In this document: positions 7,658 to 16,000 of the stretch, one piece after another | Layout of the letters: each line of letters begins with the position of its first letter | Position numbering within the stretch: position 1 is the first letter of the stretch | Origin: Saccharothrix carnea | GTDB taxonomy: Bacteria > Actinomycetota > Actinomycetes > Mycobacteriales > Pseudonocardiaceae | Length of the DNA: 64,000 bases | Assembly: GCF_003014735.1 (NCBI RefSeq) | Contig: NZ_PYAX01000003.1 | Coordinates: 496,001-560,000, forward strand | Direction: 5' to 3' | The notes under the pieces: model-generated | What the model was told of the DNA's origin: nothing | Seen by the model: only the letters and a program-made list of their open reading frames with translations | The model's database searches: none | Translations under genes and position numbers: made by a program

Positions 7658-9253
7658 GTGCGACGATCCTCCGATCTACAACCAGAGATCGCCGACGAGT
7701 CCGCCTGGTGGCGTGACGCCGTCTTCTACCAGGTCTACGTCCGATCCTTCGCCGACGCGAACGGTGACGGCGTGGGCGACCTCGACGGTATCCGCTCCCG
7801 GCTCGGCTACCTCGAACTGCTCGGCGTGGACGCCCTCTGGCTCACGCCGTTCTTCACCTCGCCGATGGCCGACCACGGCTACGACGTGGCCGACCCCCGC
7901 GACGTCGACCCGCTGTTCGGCGACCTGGCCGCGTTCGACCGGCTGGTCACCGAGGCGCACGCGCACAACCTCAAAGTCACCATCGACCTCGTGCCCAACC
8001 ACACCAGCGACCGGCACGCGTGGTTCCAGGCCGCGCTGCGGGCCGGGCCGGGGTCGATCGAGCGGGACCGGTTCGTCTTCCGCGACGGCGGCGGCTTCGA
8101 CGGTTCCGTGCCGCCGAACAACTGGCCGAGCCAGTTCGGCGGACCGGCGTGGACCCGGGTGCCGGACGGGCAGTGGTACCTGCACCTGTTCGCACCCGAG
8201 CAGCCCGACCTGAACTGGGACAACCCCGAGGTCGCCGCCGACCTGGCGCGCACGCTGCGGTTCTGGCTGGACCGCGGGGTGGACGGGTTCCGCATCGACG
8301 TCGCCCACGGCATGGCCAAGCCCTACGGGTTGCCGAACATCGACCCGCGGGTCGACCTGAACGCGCTCGACATGCACGACAACTCGCTGGACCCCCGGTT
8401 CGACGACGACGGCGTGCACGAGGTGCACCGGATGATCCGCAAGGTCATCGACGAGTACCCAGGCCGGATGGCCGTGGGCGAGATCTGGGTGAAGGACGAC
8501 GAGCGCTTCGCCCGCTACGTGCGGCCCGACGAGCTGCACCTGGGGTTCAACTTCCGGCTGGTCCAGGCGCCGTTCGACGCGGACGGCGTGCGTTCGGCGA
8601 TCGAGCACTCGCTGGGGGCCGTGCGCGGCCTGGACACCCCGCCGACCTGGACGCTGTCCAACCACGACGTGACACGGCACGTGACGCGGTACGGCGGCGG
8701 CGCTATCGGCACCCAGCGCGCACGGGCGATGACCCTGGTGGAACTGGCGCTGCCCGGTGTCGTCTACCTCTACAACGGCGAAGAACTCGGCCTGCCCGAC
8801 GTCGAACTGCCGGAGTGGGCGCTGCAGGACCCGATCTGGCTGCGCTCCGGCCACACCAACCGCGGCCGCGACGGCTGCCGCGTCCCGCTGCCGTGGGAGG
8901 GCGACACCCCACCGTTCGGCTTCTCCCAGGGCGTCACCACCTGGCTCCCGCAGCCCGACGAGTGGGCCGACCTGACCGCCGAGTCGCAGCTGGAAGACCC
9001 CGACTCGATGCTCTCGTTCTACCGCCACGCGCTTGAGCTGCGGAAATCGCACGGCGCCTTCAACGGCGACGAACTGGAGTGGTACGGCGCCCCACCCGGC
9101 TGCTTCGCCTTCCGCCGCAAGGGCGGCGGCCTCATCTGCGCCCTGAACACCTCGGGCGGCCCGGTCCCCCTCCCGCCCGGCGAGGTCCTGCTGTCCAGCG
9201 GCCCGATGGACGGCAACCAACTACCACCGGACACGGCGGTCTGGCTGGTGTAA
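7658..9253 (+). CDS. GH13 alpha-glucosidase (cytoplasmic)
   Basis: This 531-residue enzyme is a GH13 alpha-glucosidase of the actinobacterial oligo-1,6-glucosidase/maltase type. It has no signal peptide, so it acts on imported maltose or malto-oligosaccharides. The catalytic residues are Asp214 in GFRIDVAH (nucleophile), Glu275 in VGEIW (acid/base) and Asp337 in LSNHDVTRH (transition-state stabiliser). The GTG start at 7658 has CAGGAT (7644-7649) eight bases upstream and no Shine-Dalgarno, suggesting a leaderless mRNA. A close paralogue lies in the opposite orientation at 12496-14046; one 81-base block differs between them at only six positions. Confidence 0.93.
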   Translation: MRRSSDLQPEIADESAWWRDAVFYQVYVRSFADANGDGVGDLDGIRSRLGYLELLGVDALWLTPFFTSPMADHGYDVADPRDVDPLFGDLAAFDRLVTEAHAHNLKVTIDLVPNHTSDRHAWFQAALRAGPGSIERDRFVFRDGGGFDGSVPPNNWPSQFGGPAWTRVPDGQWYLHLFAPEQPDLNWDNPEVAADLARTLRFWLDRGVDGFRIDVAHGMAKPYGLPNIDPRVDLNALDMHDNSLDPRFDDDGVHEVHRMIRKVIDEYPGRMAVGEIWVKDDERFARYVRPDELHLGFNFRLVQAPFDADGVRSAIEHSLGAVRGLDTPPTWTLSNHDVTRHVTRYGGGAIGTQRARAMTLVELALPGVVYLYNGEELGLPDVELPEWALQDPIWLRSGHTNRGRDGCRVPLPWEGDTPPFGFSQGVTTWLPQPDEWADLTAESQLEDPDSMLSFYRHALELRKSHGAFNGDELEWYGAPPGCFAFRRKGGGLICALNTSGGPVPLPPGEVLLSSGPMDGNQLPPDTAVWLV

Positions 9254-9385
9254 CCCCGCGGTTGTCCACAGCCTGGTGCAGCCCCGCGGTGGGTCCACGG
9301 TTGCCCACCGGCTCGTGTCGCTCCCCGGTTGTCCCGGTTGTCCACAGGCACCCGGCGGGCGCCGCGCGGTGTCGGTCCCTCGTGG

Positions 9386-9432
9386 CAGAGTAAAAGCAGG
9401 GGTCCCCTGGGCGGGGACCCCTGCGTAGCGAG
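9386..9432 (-). terminator. terminator-like repeat, copy 1
   Basis: GCAGGGGTCCCC (9396-9407) and GGGGACCCCTGC (9413-9424) form a perfect 12-bp stem with a 5-base loop. Read on the minus strand it is followed by TTTTACTCTG, so it looks like an intrinsic terminator for the minus-strand gene ending at 9474. The same element, including flanks such as AGCGAG, occurs in inverted orientation at 15864-15892. Confidence 0.75.
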
Positions 9433-9473
9433 GGCTGTGCCGGGCTCGGACCAGCAGCGGTCGGACGGCAGGG

Positions 9474-10100
9474 TCAGACCAGCAGCGGCAGCATGGAGTG
9501 GCGGCGGCGGACCACGGCGCCGAAGCGGGCGTCGATGCGCAGCCACGAGTCGGTGGCGGTGATGCGCACGTCGTCGCCGCCCAGGAAGCCCATGCCCGAC
9601 AGCGCGAACAGGCACCGCATCGGCACCTTCACGTCCAGCCCCGAACCGCTCACCGTGATCACGGTCTGGTCCAGCAACGAGGCGGGCGGCGTGCCGCGCG
9701 GGCCCGCGTTCTCCCGTGCCACCTCCACCCCCTTCTCCGCCAACTCCGACACGACGCTGCCGGGCAGCCGGTCCACGGGCAACCAGCCCGCTGACGGCGG
9801 CAGCGCCGAGCGCCACATCATGTCCCGCGACGGGCCCGGGTCGACGGTCTCGCTGCGCACCACGGCAAGGCCGGTGAGCAGGTCGTTCCCGGACACAGTC
9901 ACGTCACCGGGCGTGATCCGACCGGCGACGGTGCGGGTGGCCAGCGTGTCGAACGGGGTCGCGACCCAGGCGTCCACCAGATCGCCGGACGGACGGTTGC
10001 GCAGCCGCACCACCGTCTGGGCGTCCAAGCGGACGGCACGGGCGACGAACGCACCGAGGTCGTCCCGCTCCGCGGGATCGGCGAAGACCAGCTCAGGCAC
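9474..10100 (-). CDS. conserved actinobacterial protein of unknown function
   Basis: I do not recognise a named domain in this 208-residue protein. It has no signal peptide, membrane helix or metal-binding motif; the C-terminus has a mixed beta-rich segment (VPMRCLFALSGMGFLGGDDVRIT). The start at GTG 10100 is preferred because GGAGG is five bases upstream; an ATG two bases after that site and a GTG at 10115 are less well placed. It overlaps the end of the thioesterase gene by eight bases, so the two are translationally coupled and may work on a shared substrate. It ends about 50 bases before the repeat terminator at 9424-9396. Confidence 0.65.
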   Translation of the reverse strand: MPELVFADPAERDDLGAFVARAVRLDAQTVVRLRNRPSGDLVDAWVATPFDTLATRTVAGRITPGDVTVSGNDLLTGLAVVRSETVDPGPSRDMMWRSALPPSAGWLPVDRLPGSVVSELAEKGVEVARENAGPRGTPPASLLDQTVITVSGSGLDVKVPMRCLFALSGMGFLGGDDVRITATDSWLRIDARFGAVVRRRHSMLPLLV

Positions 10101-10524
10101 CATTACCTCCGGCACGCCAGCCCGCGAGGAAGTCGCGCTCGGCTTCGAGAAGACGGCGCGGGCGTCCGGCCGTCAGGTTGTAGGGCACCATCAGGGTTTC
10201 GGCCGTCGTGACGACGGCGCTGCCCTCCTGACGACTGCCGCGGACCGTGTAGTCCAACGTGAACGACGCGGACTTCAATTCCCGCACCGACATCTCCACC
10301 ACGATCTCGTCACCGGTGAACACCAGCGGCGCGAGGTAGTCCACCACCAGCCGGGCCACGACCATGCCCTTCGACATCTCCGCCACCCCGTGCCTGGCGG
10401 CCTCGGTGAACAGCAGGTCGATCCGCGCCTCTTCCAGCAAGGTCACCGTGTTGGCGTGGTTGACGTGGCCGAACACGTCCATGTCCGACCAGCGCGGGCG
10501 CACGCCCGTGACGAACACACCCAA
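10093..10524 (-). CDS. 4-hydroxybenzoyl-CoA-type acyl-CoA thioesterase
   Basis: This 143-residue protein is a single hot-dog domain of the YbgC/4HBT acyl-CoA thioesterase family. The diagnostic N-terminal segment is WSDMDVFGHVNHANTVTLLEEAR, where Asp in SDMD is the usual catalytic residue and the following helix packs in the hot-dog core. It should hydrolyse an acyl- or aryl-CoA; the exact substrate is unknown. The start is a TTG at 10524 with GGAGG ten bases upstream; a GTG at 10518 is a possible alternative. It is the first gene of a two-gene unit with the overlapping unknown gene. Confidence 0.88.
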   Translation of the reverse strand: MGVFVTGVRPRWSDMDVFGHVNHANTVTLLEEARIDLLFTEAARHGVAEMSKGMVVARLVVDYLAPLVFTGDEIVVEMSVRELKSASFTLDYTVRGSRQEGSAVVTTAETLMVPYNLTAGRPRRLLEAERDFLAGWRAGGNGA

Positions 10525-10577
10525 GTTGAACGCGCCTCCCGGTGTCGATGCGTGGTGGCAGTGACCTTATCCACGTG

Positions 10578-11495
10578 CTACCCCCAGGTTAAGCGCGCGT
10601 CCACGTCGAGGAATCGCCCCAGGTCGGCGACCTCTTCCGCCACATCGGGACGCTCACCGAACGGCCGCACGGTGATCAGCGCGCCGTCACGCCGCCACAC
10701 CGCGACCACCTGCCCGTCGACCACGACGTGCGGCGTGAGGAAACCGCCCCCGGTCTGCACGAGCGGCGCGTGCTCGGGCGCCAACGCCGCCGACCGGTCG
10801 CGGTAGCCGAGCAGGTACGTGTCGAAGTGGCCGAGCATCCGCACCGCGCCACCGGGCTCCGCCGGCTCGTCGTCCACCTCGGGCAGGTCCTTGACCTGCC
10901 GCTTGGGCAGACCGCTCCACGCGGCGAAGTCATCGGGCGTCGCCGGCCCGTACGCCCGCCGGTAGCGCCGCCACAACTCCTCCACGCCACGCGGCTCGCC
11001 CTCGATCCGCAGTAGCCGATACGTGTCGTCCAACCCCCGGCACAGCACACCGGAGTGCGCCGCGAACGCCAACAGGTGCGCGGGCGCCTGGGACTTCGGG
11101 TCCAGTGCGATCCCGACCTCCCCCAACCGGTGCACGAGCTCAGCGCGCTCCAGCGGCTCGGTCAGCACCTCCCGAAGTGCGGGTAGCGCGCGCTCGCACA
11201 CGTCATAGGTGAGCCCGAGCTGCTCACGACGACGCCGTCCGGCAGCGATGAACGTCGGCCCCAACAACGGCACGACCCACAAATCGTCCTGGTGCAGCAG
11301 ATGCAGGGTGCCGCGCATCGCCCACGTGCGCACCAGAGGACCCTCCAAGGACTGCACACCTCGAGCGCGCGCCGCGAGCCGTGCCGCCGCGACATCCTGA
11401 GCCTGCAGCGCGAACACCGAGGCGAACAGGTCCGTCACATCACCGGCCGGGCACGACAGCCGCTGTGCCCGCATCCGCTGCGCGAGCAGGTTCAC
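10578..11495 (-). CDS. winged-helix DNA-binding protein, AlkZ/YcaQ (HTH_42) family
   Basis: This 305-residue protein belongs to the winged-helix HTH_42 family that includes the DNA glycosylases AlkZ and YcaQ, which excise alkylated or crosslinked bases. The characteristic Q-x-Q motif appears as LQAQD (Gln31-Ala-Gln33). Later conserved blocks are WAMRGTLHLL, the DFAAWSGL helix and LGHFDTYLLGYRDR. Its GTG start overlaps the stop of the upstream LacI gene (GTGA, 11495-11492), so it is translationally coupled to a sugar regulator, which is odd company for a repair enzyme. Self-resistance roles known for AlkZ need an adjacent toxin pathway, and none is visible here. A repair function is family-based inference. 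Confidence 0.82.
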   Translation of the reverse strand: MNLLAQRMRAQRLSCPAGDVTDLFASVFALQAQDVAAARLAARARGVQSLEGPLVRTWAMRGTLHLLHQDDLWVVPLLGPTFIAAGRRRREQLGLTYDVCERALPALREVLTEPLERAELVHRLGEVGIALDPKSQAPAHLLAFAAHSGVLCRGLDDTYRLLRIEGEPRGVEELWRRYRRAYGPATPDDFAAWSGLPKRQVKDLPEVDDEPAEPGGAVRMLGHFDTYLLGYRDRSAALAPEHAPLVQTGGGFLTPHVVVDGQVVAVWRRDGALITVRPFGERPDVAEEVADLGRFLDVDARLTWG

Positions 11496-12484
11496 CTGGG
11501 CCGCGCACCCGTCGAACCGCGCACCACCAGTTCCGGCTGGAACACGAACTCCGCGTGCGGGGCGGGCGTGCCGCCGATCTCCTCCAGCAGCGCGTGCACC
11601 GCCGCCTGCCCCATAGCCTCGACCGGCTGCCGGATCGTGGTCAACGGCGGATCGGCGAACACGATCAGCGGCGAGTCGTCGAACCCCACCACGGACACGT
11701 CCCGCGGCACGCTCAGCCCACGCTGCCGGGCCGCGCGGATCGCACCGAACGCCATCAGGTCGCTGCCGCACACGATCGCCGTGCAGCCGCGGTCCAGCAG
11801 GGCGTTGGCCGCCGCCTGGCCGCCCTCGACCGTGAACAGGGAGTGCTCCACCAGGTCGGACGCCTGCGGGCGGACGAGCGTGAAGCCCTCCACCATCCGC
11901 TGCGCGGGCACGAACCGCGGCGGACCCACCGCCAGCCCGATCGTCTCGTGCCCGAGTTCCACCAAGTGGGTGACCGCCAGTCGGACGGCGGCCCGGTTGT
12001 CCACCGAGACGAACGGCGCGGACACCTGGTCGGTGTAGCCGTTGATCATCACGAACGGTACGCCGCGCCCGGCCAGCTTGACGTACCGGTCCTTGTCGGC
12101 GGTCGTGTCGGCGTGCAGGCCGGACACGAACACGATCCCGGTGACGCCCCGGTCGACCAGCATCTCGGTCAGCTGGTCCTCGGTCGAGCCACCGGGCGTC
12201 TGCGTGCACAGCACCGGCGTGTAGCCGTCCCGCGTCAGCACCTGCTCGATGACCTGCGCGAACGCCGGGAAGATCGGGTTGTTCAACTCGGGGGTGATCA
12301 ACCCGATCAACCCGGCGCTGCGCTGGCGGAGCCTGGGTGGGCGCTCGTAGCCGAGCACGTCCATCGCGGCGACCACGGCCTGGCGGGTCGCGGCCGAGAC
12401 GCCTGGCTTGCCGTTGACCACTCGGCTGACCGTCGCCTCGCTCACGCCTGCCTGGGTCGCGATGTCACTGAGCCGCGCTGTCAC
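11492..12484 (-). CDS. LacI-family transcriptional regulator (maltose/glucoside type)
   Basis: This 330-residue regulator has an N-terminal LacI helix-turn-helix (LSDIATQAGVSEATVSRVVN, residues about 5-24) and a periplasmic-binding-protein-like sensor domain. The C-terminal block VSVVGFDDSPLIVFADPPLTTIRQP is typical. The GTG start at 12484 is 11 bases after the stop of the alpha-glucosidase gene, so the two form one transcript. It most likely represses this operon and perhaps the divergent amylase, releasing on a malto-oligosaccharide; that is inferred from context. The downstream AlkZ-like gene overlaps its stop codon. Confidence 0.9.
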   Translation of the reverse strand: MTARLSDIATQAGVSEATVSRVVNGKPGVSAATRQAVVAAMDVLGYERPPRLRQRSAGLIGLITPELNNPIFPAFAQVIEQVLTRDGYTPVLCTQTPGGSTEDQLTEMLVDRGVTGIVFVSGLHADTTADKDRYVKLAGRGVPFVMINGYTDQVSAPFVSVDNRAAVRLAVTHLVELGHETIGLAVGPPRFVPAQRMVEGFTLVRPQASDLVEHSLFTVEGGQAAANALLDRGCTAIVCGSDLMAFGAIRAARQRGLSVPRDVSVVGFDDSPLIVFADPPLTTIRQPVEAMGQAAVHALLEEIGGTPAPHAEFVFQPELVVRGSTGARPR

Positions 12485-12495
12485 ACCGGGTGACT

Positions 12496-14046
12496 CTACG
12501 GGCGCGAGAGCCACACGGTCGTGTCCGGCGGCACGAGGACGTCCGCGTCTTCGGTCGCGAAAGCACCCGAGGCGAGCACCACGGCACCGTCCGCGGGCAC
12601 CCGTGCCACGTCCGGGCCGAAGTTCACCACGCAGGTGAACGCGCCGCGGCGGAACGACAGCACACCTTCCGGCACGTCCAGCCAGTCCACGTCGGAGCCC
12701 GCACCGAGGTCCGGGTGCTCCCGCCGCACGCGCAGCGCACTCCGGTACAGCTCCAGCACCGAGTTCGGGTCGCCGACCTGGCTCGCGACGCTGAGCCCGG
12801 CCCAGTCCGCGGGCTGCGGCAGCCACGAGCCGCCGTCGCCGAAGCCGAGCGACGGGCCGTCCGCCGTCCACGGGATCGGCACGCGGCAGCCGTCGCGGCC
12901 CCGGTCGGTGTGGCCGGACCGCTCCCACACCGGGTCCTGCAGCACGTCCTCGGGCAGGTCGAGCACCTCGGGCAGGCCCAACTCCTCGCCCTGGTAGACG
13001 TACGCGCTGCCGGGCAGCGCCAGCATCAGCAACGCCGCCGCCCGCGCCCGCGCCACGCCGCCGTACCGCGTCACGTGCCGCTGCACGTCGTGGTTGGACA
13101 GCACCCACGTCGTCGGCGCGGCCACCGGCCTCATCGCGGCCAGCGAGTCGTCGATGACCTGCTTGACGTCGGCGGCGTCCCACTCGGCGGTCAGGTAGTG
13201 GAAGTTGAACGCCTGGTGCAGCTCGTCGGAACGCAGGTAGCGGGCGGTGCGGTCGGGGCTGGGCGTCCACGCCTCGGCCACGCCGATCCGGTTGCCCGGG
13301 TAGGAGTCGAGCACCTTGCGCCAGTCGCGGTAGATCTCGTGCACGCCGTCTTGGTCGAAGAACGGCAGCGCCTCCGTGCCCAGCAGCTTGAGGTGGCCGG
13401 GCGTGCCGACGTCGGGCAGGCCATCGGCCTTGACCATGCCGTGCGCGACGTCGATGCGGAAGCCGTCCACGCCGAGGTCGAGCCAGAAGCGCAGCACGTC
13501 GAGGAACTCGTCGCGCACCTCCGGCTGGTCCCAGTTCAGGTCCGGCTGCTCGGGGGCGAACAGGTGCAGGTACCACTGGCCGTCCGGGACCCGGGTCCAC
13601 GCGGGGCCGCCGAAGACGGACTCCCAGTCGTTCGGCGGACCCTCGCCGCGGCCGTCGCGGAAGTGGTAGCGGGCGCGTTCCGGTGAGCCCGGCGCCGCCG
13701 CGAGCGCCTGCTGGAACCACACGTGCCGGTCGCTGGTGTGGTTCGGGACCAGGTCGACGATCACCCGGATGCCCAGCCGGTGCGCGTCCTCGACCAGGGC
13801 CTTCGCGTCGTCGTTCGTGCCGAACAGCGGGTCCACCGTGCGGTAGTCGGCGACGTCGTAGCCGCCGTCCGCCATCGGCGACCGGTAGAACGGCGTGATC
13901 CACACCGCGTCCACACCCAGGTCGGCCAGGTAGGGCAGCCGGGAGCGGATGCCGGGCAGGTCACCGACGCCGTCGCCGTCCGAGTCGGCGAAGCTGCGCA
14001 CGTAGACCTGGTAGATGACGGCATCGCGCCACCAGTCCTGCGTCAT
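12496..14046 (-). CDS. GH13 alpha-glucosidase (cytoplasmic), second paralogue
   Basis: This 516-residue enzyme is a paralogue of the alpha-glucosidase at 7658-9253. It has no signal peptide and should hydrolyse imported malto-oligosaccharides. Catalytic residues are Asp199 in GFRIDVAH, Glu258 in GVAEAW and Asp320 in LSNHDVQRH. The ATG at 14046 (MTQDWWRDAV) is preferred over the upstream in-frame codon at 14097 because GGAAGGA stands just before it and the paralogue aligns from this point. It is followed after 11 bases by a LacI gene and is divergent from a secreted alpha-amylase, which makes a compact starch-degradation locus. Confidence 0.93.
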   Translation of the reverse strand: MTQDWWRDAVIYQVYVRSFADSDGDGVGDLPGIRSRLPYLADLGVDAVWITPFYRSPMADGGYDVADYRTVDPLFGTNDDAKALVEDAHRLGIRVIVDLVPNHTSDRHVWFQQALAAAPGSPERARYHFRDGRGEGPPNDWESVFGGPAWTRVPDGQWYLHLFAPEQPDLNWDQPEVRDEFLDVLRFWLDLGVDGFRIDVAHGMVKADGLPDVGTPGHLKLLGTEALPFFDQDGVHEIYRDWRKVLDSYPGNRIGVAEAWTPSPDRTARYLRSDELHQAFNFHYLTAEWDAADVKQVIDDSLAAMRPVAAPTTWVLSNHDVQRHVTRYGGVARARAAALLMLALPGSAYVYQGEELGLPEVLDLPEDVLQDPVWERSGHTDRGRDGCRVPIPWTADGPSLGFGDGGSWLPQPADWAGLSVASQVGDPNSVLELYRSALRVRREHPDLGAGSDVDWLDVPEGVLSFRRGAFTCVVNFGPDVARVPADGAVVLASGAFATEDADVLVPPDTTVWLSRP

Positions 14047-14074
14047 GGGGTGTCCTTCCGGATCGGTTCCGCCG

Positions 14075-14129
14075 GAGGGCAATGAAATACTTTGCAAGTG
14101 TTTTCAGCAAGTCTGGCAGCTGGTATGAC
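14075..14129. promoter_or_regulatory. divergent promoter region of the alpha-glucosidase operon and amylase
   Basis: An AT-rich island separates the two start codons. Towards the amylase, TTTTCA (14101-14106) and TATGAC (14124-14129) are spaced by 17 bases. On the other strand, TTGCTG and TTTCAT are also 17 bases apart. The minus strand carries CTTGCTG and CTTGCAAAG, close to the CTTGCAG motif described for Streptomyces MalR sites, so the adjacent LacI regulator could control both directions. Confidence 0.5.
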
Positions 14130-14161
14130 CTAGAGCACATCCCTGCCAGCTAGGAGACAAC

Positions 14162-15826
14162 GTGGTTTCCGCTAGTCGACGCGCTTTGGGCGCGATAGCC
14201 GTACTCCTGTTCAGCCTTTTGGCGGTTCCGCAAAGTTTTGCAGCGCCGCCGTCCGCGAAGGACGTGACCGCGACCCTGTTCCAGTGGCCGTTCGCGCGGG
14301 TCGCCACCGAGTGCACGAACGTGCTCGGACCCCGCGGCTACGGGTTCGTGGAGATCTCGCCGGCCACCGAGCACATCCAGGGTCCCCAGTGGTGGACCTC
14401 GTACCAGCCGGTCAGCTACCGCATCGCCGGGCGGCTCGGTGACGAGACCGCGTTCCGGAACATGGTGAACACCTGCCACGCGGCGGGCGTGAAGGTCATC
14501 GCGGACGCGGTGATCAACCACATGAGCGCCGGGTCGGGCACCGGCACCGGCGGCTCGTCGTACACGAAGTACAACTACCCCGGCATCTACAGCGACCCGG
14601 ACTTCCACTCGTGCCGGTCGCACATCAGCGACTACCGCAACCGCGACAACGTGCAGAACTGCGAACTGGTCGGGCTGTCGGACCTGAACACCGGCAGCGA
14701 CTACGTGCGCGGGCGGATCGCGTCGTACCTCAACCACCTGATCTCGCTCGGCGTGGACGGGTTCCGGATCGACGCGGCCAAGCACATGCCGGCGGCCGAC
14801 CTGTCGGCGATCAAGTCGCGGCTGAGCAACCCGAACGTGTTCTGGGTGCACGAGGTGATCTACGGTGCCGGTGAGGCCGTGCAGCCCGGCGAGTACACCG
14901 GGTCGGGTGACGTGGACGAGTTCCGGTACGCCTACGACCTCAAGCGGATCTTCACCAACGAGAACCTGGCGTACCTGAGCACGTTCGGGCAGTCGTGGGG
15001 CTACCTGCCCAGCGGTCAGGCGCGGTCGTTCGTGGACAACTGGGACACCGAGCGCAACGGGTCGACGCTGACCTACCGCGACGGGTCCACCTACACGTTG
15101 GCGAACGTGTTCATGCTGGCCTGGCCCTACGGTTCGCCGAACGTGTACTCGGGCTACGAGTTCTCGTCGCACGACGCCGGGCCGCCGTCCGGGTCGGAGT
15201 GCTACACGTCCGGGTGGAAGTGCCAGCACCGGTGGACGCAGATCGCGTCGATGGTCAAGTTCCGCAACGCCGTGGCCGGGACGTCGGTGGTGAACTGGTG
15301 GGACAACGGCGGCGACGCGATCGCGTTCGGGCGGGGCAACAAGGGCTTCGTCGCGATCAACCGGGAGTCCTTCGCGGTGACGCGGACGTTCCAGACCTCG
15401 CTGCCCGCCGGGTCGTACTGCAACGTGCAGCAGGAGGGGTGCGTCGCGGTCGCGGTGGGGTCGAACGGCCAGTTCACCGCCACGTTGGGCGCTGGTGAGG
15501 CGTTGGCGCTGCACGTCGGTGCGACGGGGGTCGGCAACCCGCCGGCCGGGACGACGTCGTTCGCGGTGAACGCCACGACGTCGTCGGGGCAGAACATCTT
15601 CGTGGTGGGCGACCACCCGTCGCTGGGCTCCTGGAACCCGGCCGCCGCGGTCGCCCTGTCCTCGGCCACCTACCCGACCTGGCGGGGCTCGGTATCGCTG
15701 CCCGCGGGGACCTCGTTCCAGTACAAGTACATCCGGAAGGAGTCCAACGGCGCGGTGACCTGGGAGAGCGGGACGAACCGTTCCGCCACCTCACCGACGA
15801 CGCTGTCGGACTCCTGGCGCAGTTAG
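14162..15826 (+). CDS. secreted alpha-amylase GH13 with C-terminal CBM20
   Basis: This 554-residue protein has a signal peptide ([20 protein letters not shown], cleavage near SFAAPP) and a Streptomyces-type alpha-amylase catalytic domain. Catalytic residues are Asp204 in [10 protein letters not shown], Glu231 in WVHEVIYG and Asp295 in VDNWDTERN. Residues about 455-554 form a CBM20 starch-binding domain ([34 protein letters not shown]). It degrades extracellular starch to maltodextrins, which would feed the two cytoplasmic alpha-glucosidases. The GTG start has AGGAG five bases upstream. A conserved terminator-like hairpin follows at 15864-15892. Confidence 0.95.
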   Translation: MVSASRRALGAIAVLLFSLLAVPQSFAAPPSAKDVTATLFQWPFARVATECTNVLGPRGYGFVEISPATEHIQGPQWWTSYQPVSYRIAGRLGDETAFRNMVNTCHAAGVKVIADAVINHMSAGSGTGTGGSSYTKYNYPGIYSDPDFHSCRSHISDYRNRDNVQNCELVGLSDLNTGSDYVRGRIASYLNHLISLGVDGFRIDAAKHMPAADLSAIKSRLSNPNVFWVHEVIYGAGEAVQPGEYTGSGDVDEFRYAYDLKRIFTNENLAYLSTFGQSWGYLPSGQARSFVDNWDTERNGSTLTYRDGSTYTLANVFMLAWPYGSPNVYSGYEFSSHDAGPPSGSECYTSGWKCQHRWTQIASMVKFRNAVAGTSVVNWWDNGGDAIAFGRGNKGFVAINRESFAVTRTFQTSLPAGSYCNVQQEGCVAVAVGSNGQFTATLGAGEALALHVGATGVGNPPAGTTSFAVNATTSSGQNIFVVGDHPSLGSWNPAAAVALSSATYPTWRGSVSLPAGTSFQYKYIRKESNGAVTWESGTNRSATSPTTLSDSWRS

Positions 15827-15863
15827 ACGCCGATCACGCGCGGAGCCGTCCCGAGCTCGCTTC

Positions 15864-15892
15864 GCAGGGGTCCTCGCCAAGGGGACCCCTGC
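15864..15892 (+). terminator. terminator-like repeat, copy 2 (amylase terminator)
   Basis: GCAGGGGTCCTC (15864-15875) pairs with GGGGACCCCTGC (15881-15892) across a 5-base loop, with one G-U pair, and is followed by TTTCATTCT on the plus strand. It is about 40 bases after the amylase stop. Apart from a few positions it is the inverted copy of the element at 9396-9424, including its flanks. Confidence 0.8.
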
Positions 15893-15962
15893 TTTCATTC
15901 TCCCAGAGGGGTACGACATTTCCGGGCCGCGAGGTGGTGCGGTCGGCTTCGAGCGGCGGCGA

Positions 15963-15996
15963 CCGGGGTGTCGCGGAGCGGTCCGCGACACCCCGG
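15963..15996 (-). terminator. hairpin terminator of the glutamate dehydrogenase gene
   Basis: CCGGGGTGTCGCGG (15963-15976) and CCGCGACACCCCGG (15983-15996) form a perfect 14-bp stem with a 6-base loop. It starts five bases after the minus-strand gene ending at 16001. No U-tract follows. Confidence 0.75.
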
Positions 15997-16000
15997 GCCT

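Noticed and set aside
11492-13903. 803-residue minus-strand frame as a fusion of an unknown domain and LacI
   Set aside because: The N-terminal part is an out-of-frame reading of the alpha-glucosidase gene; LacI starts at the GTG at 12484.
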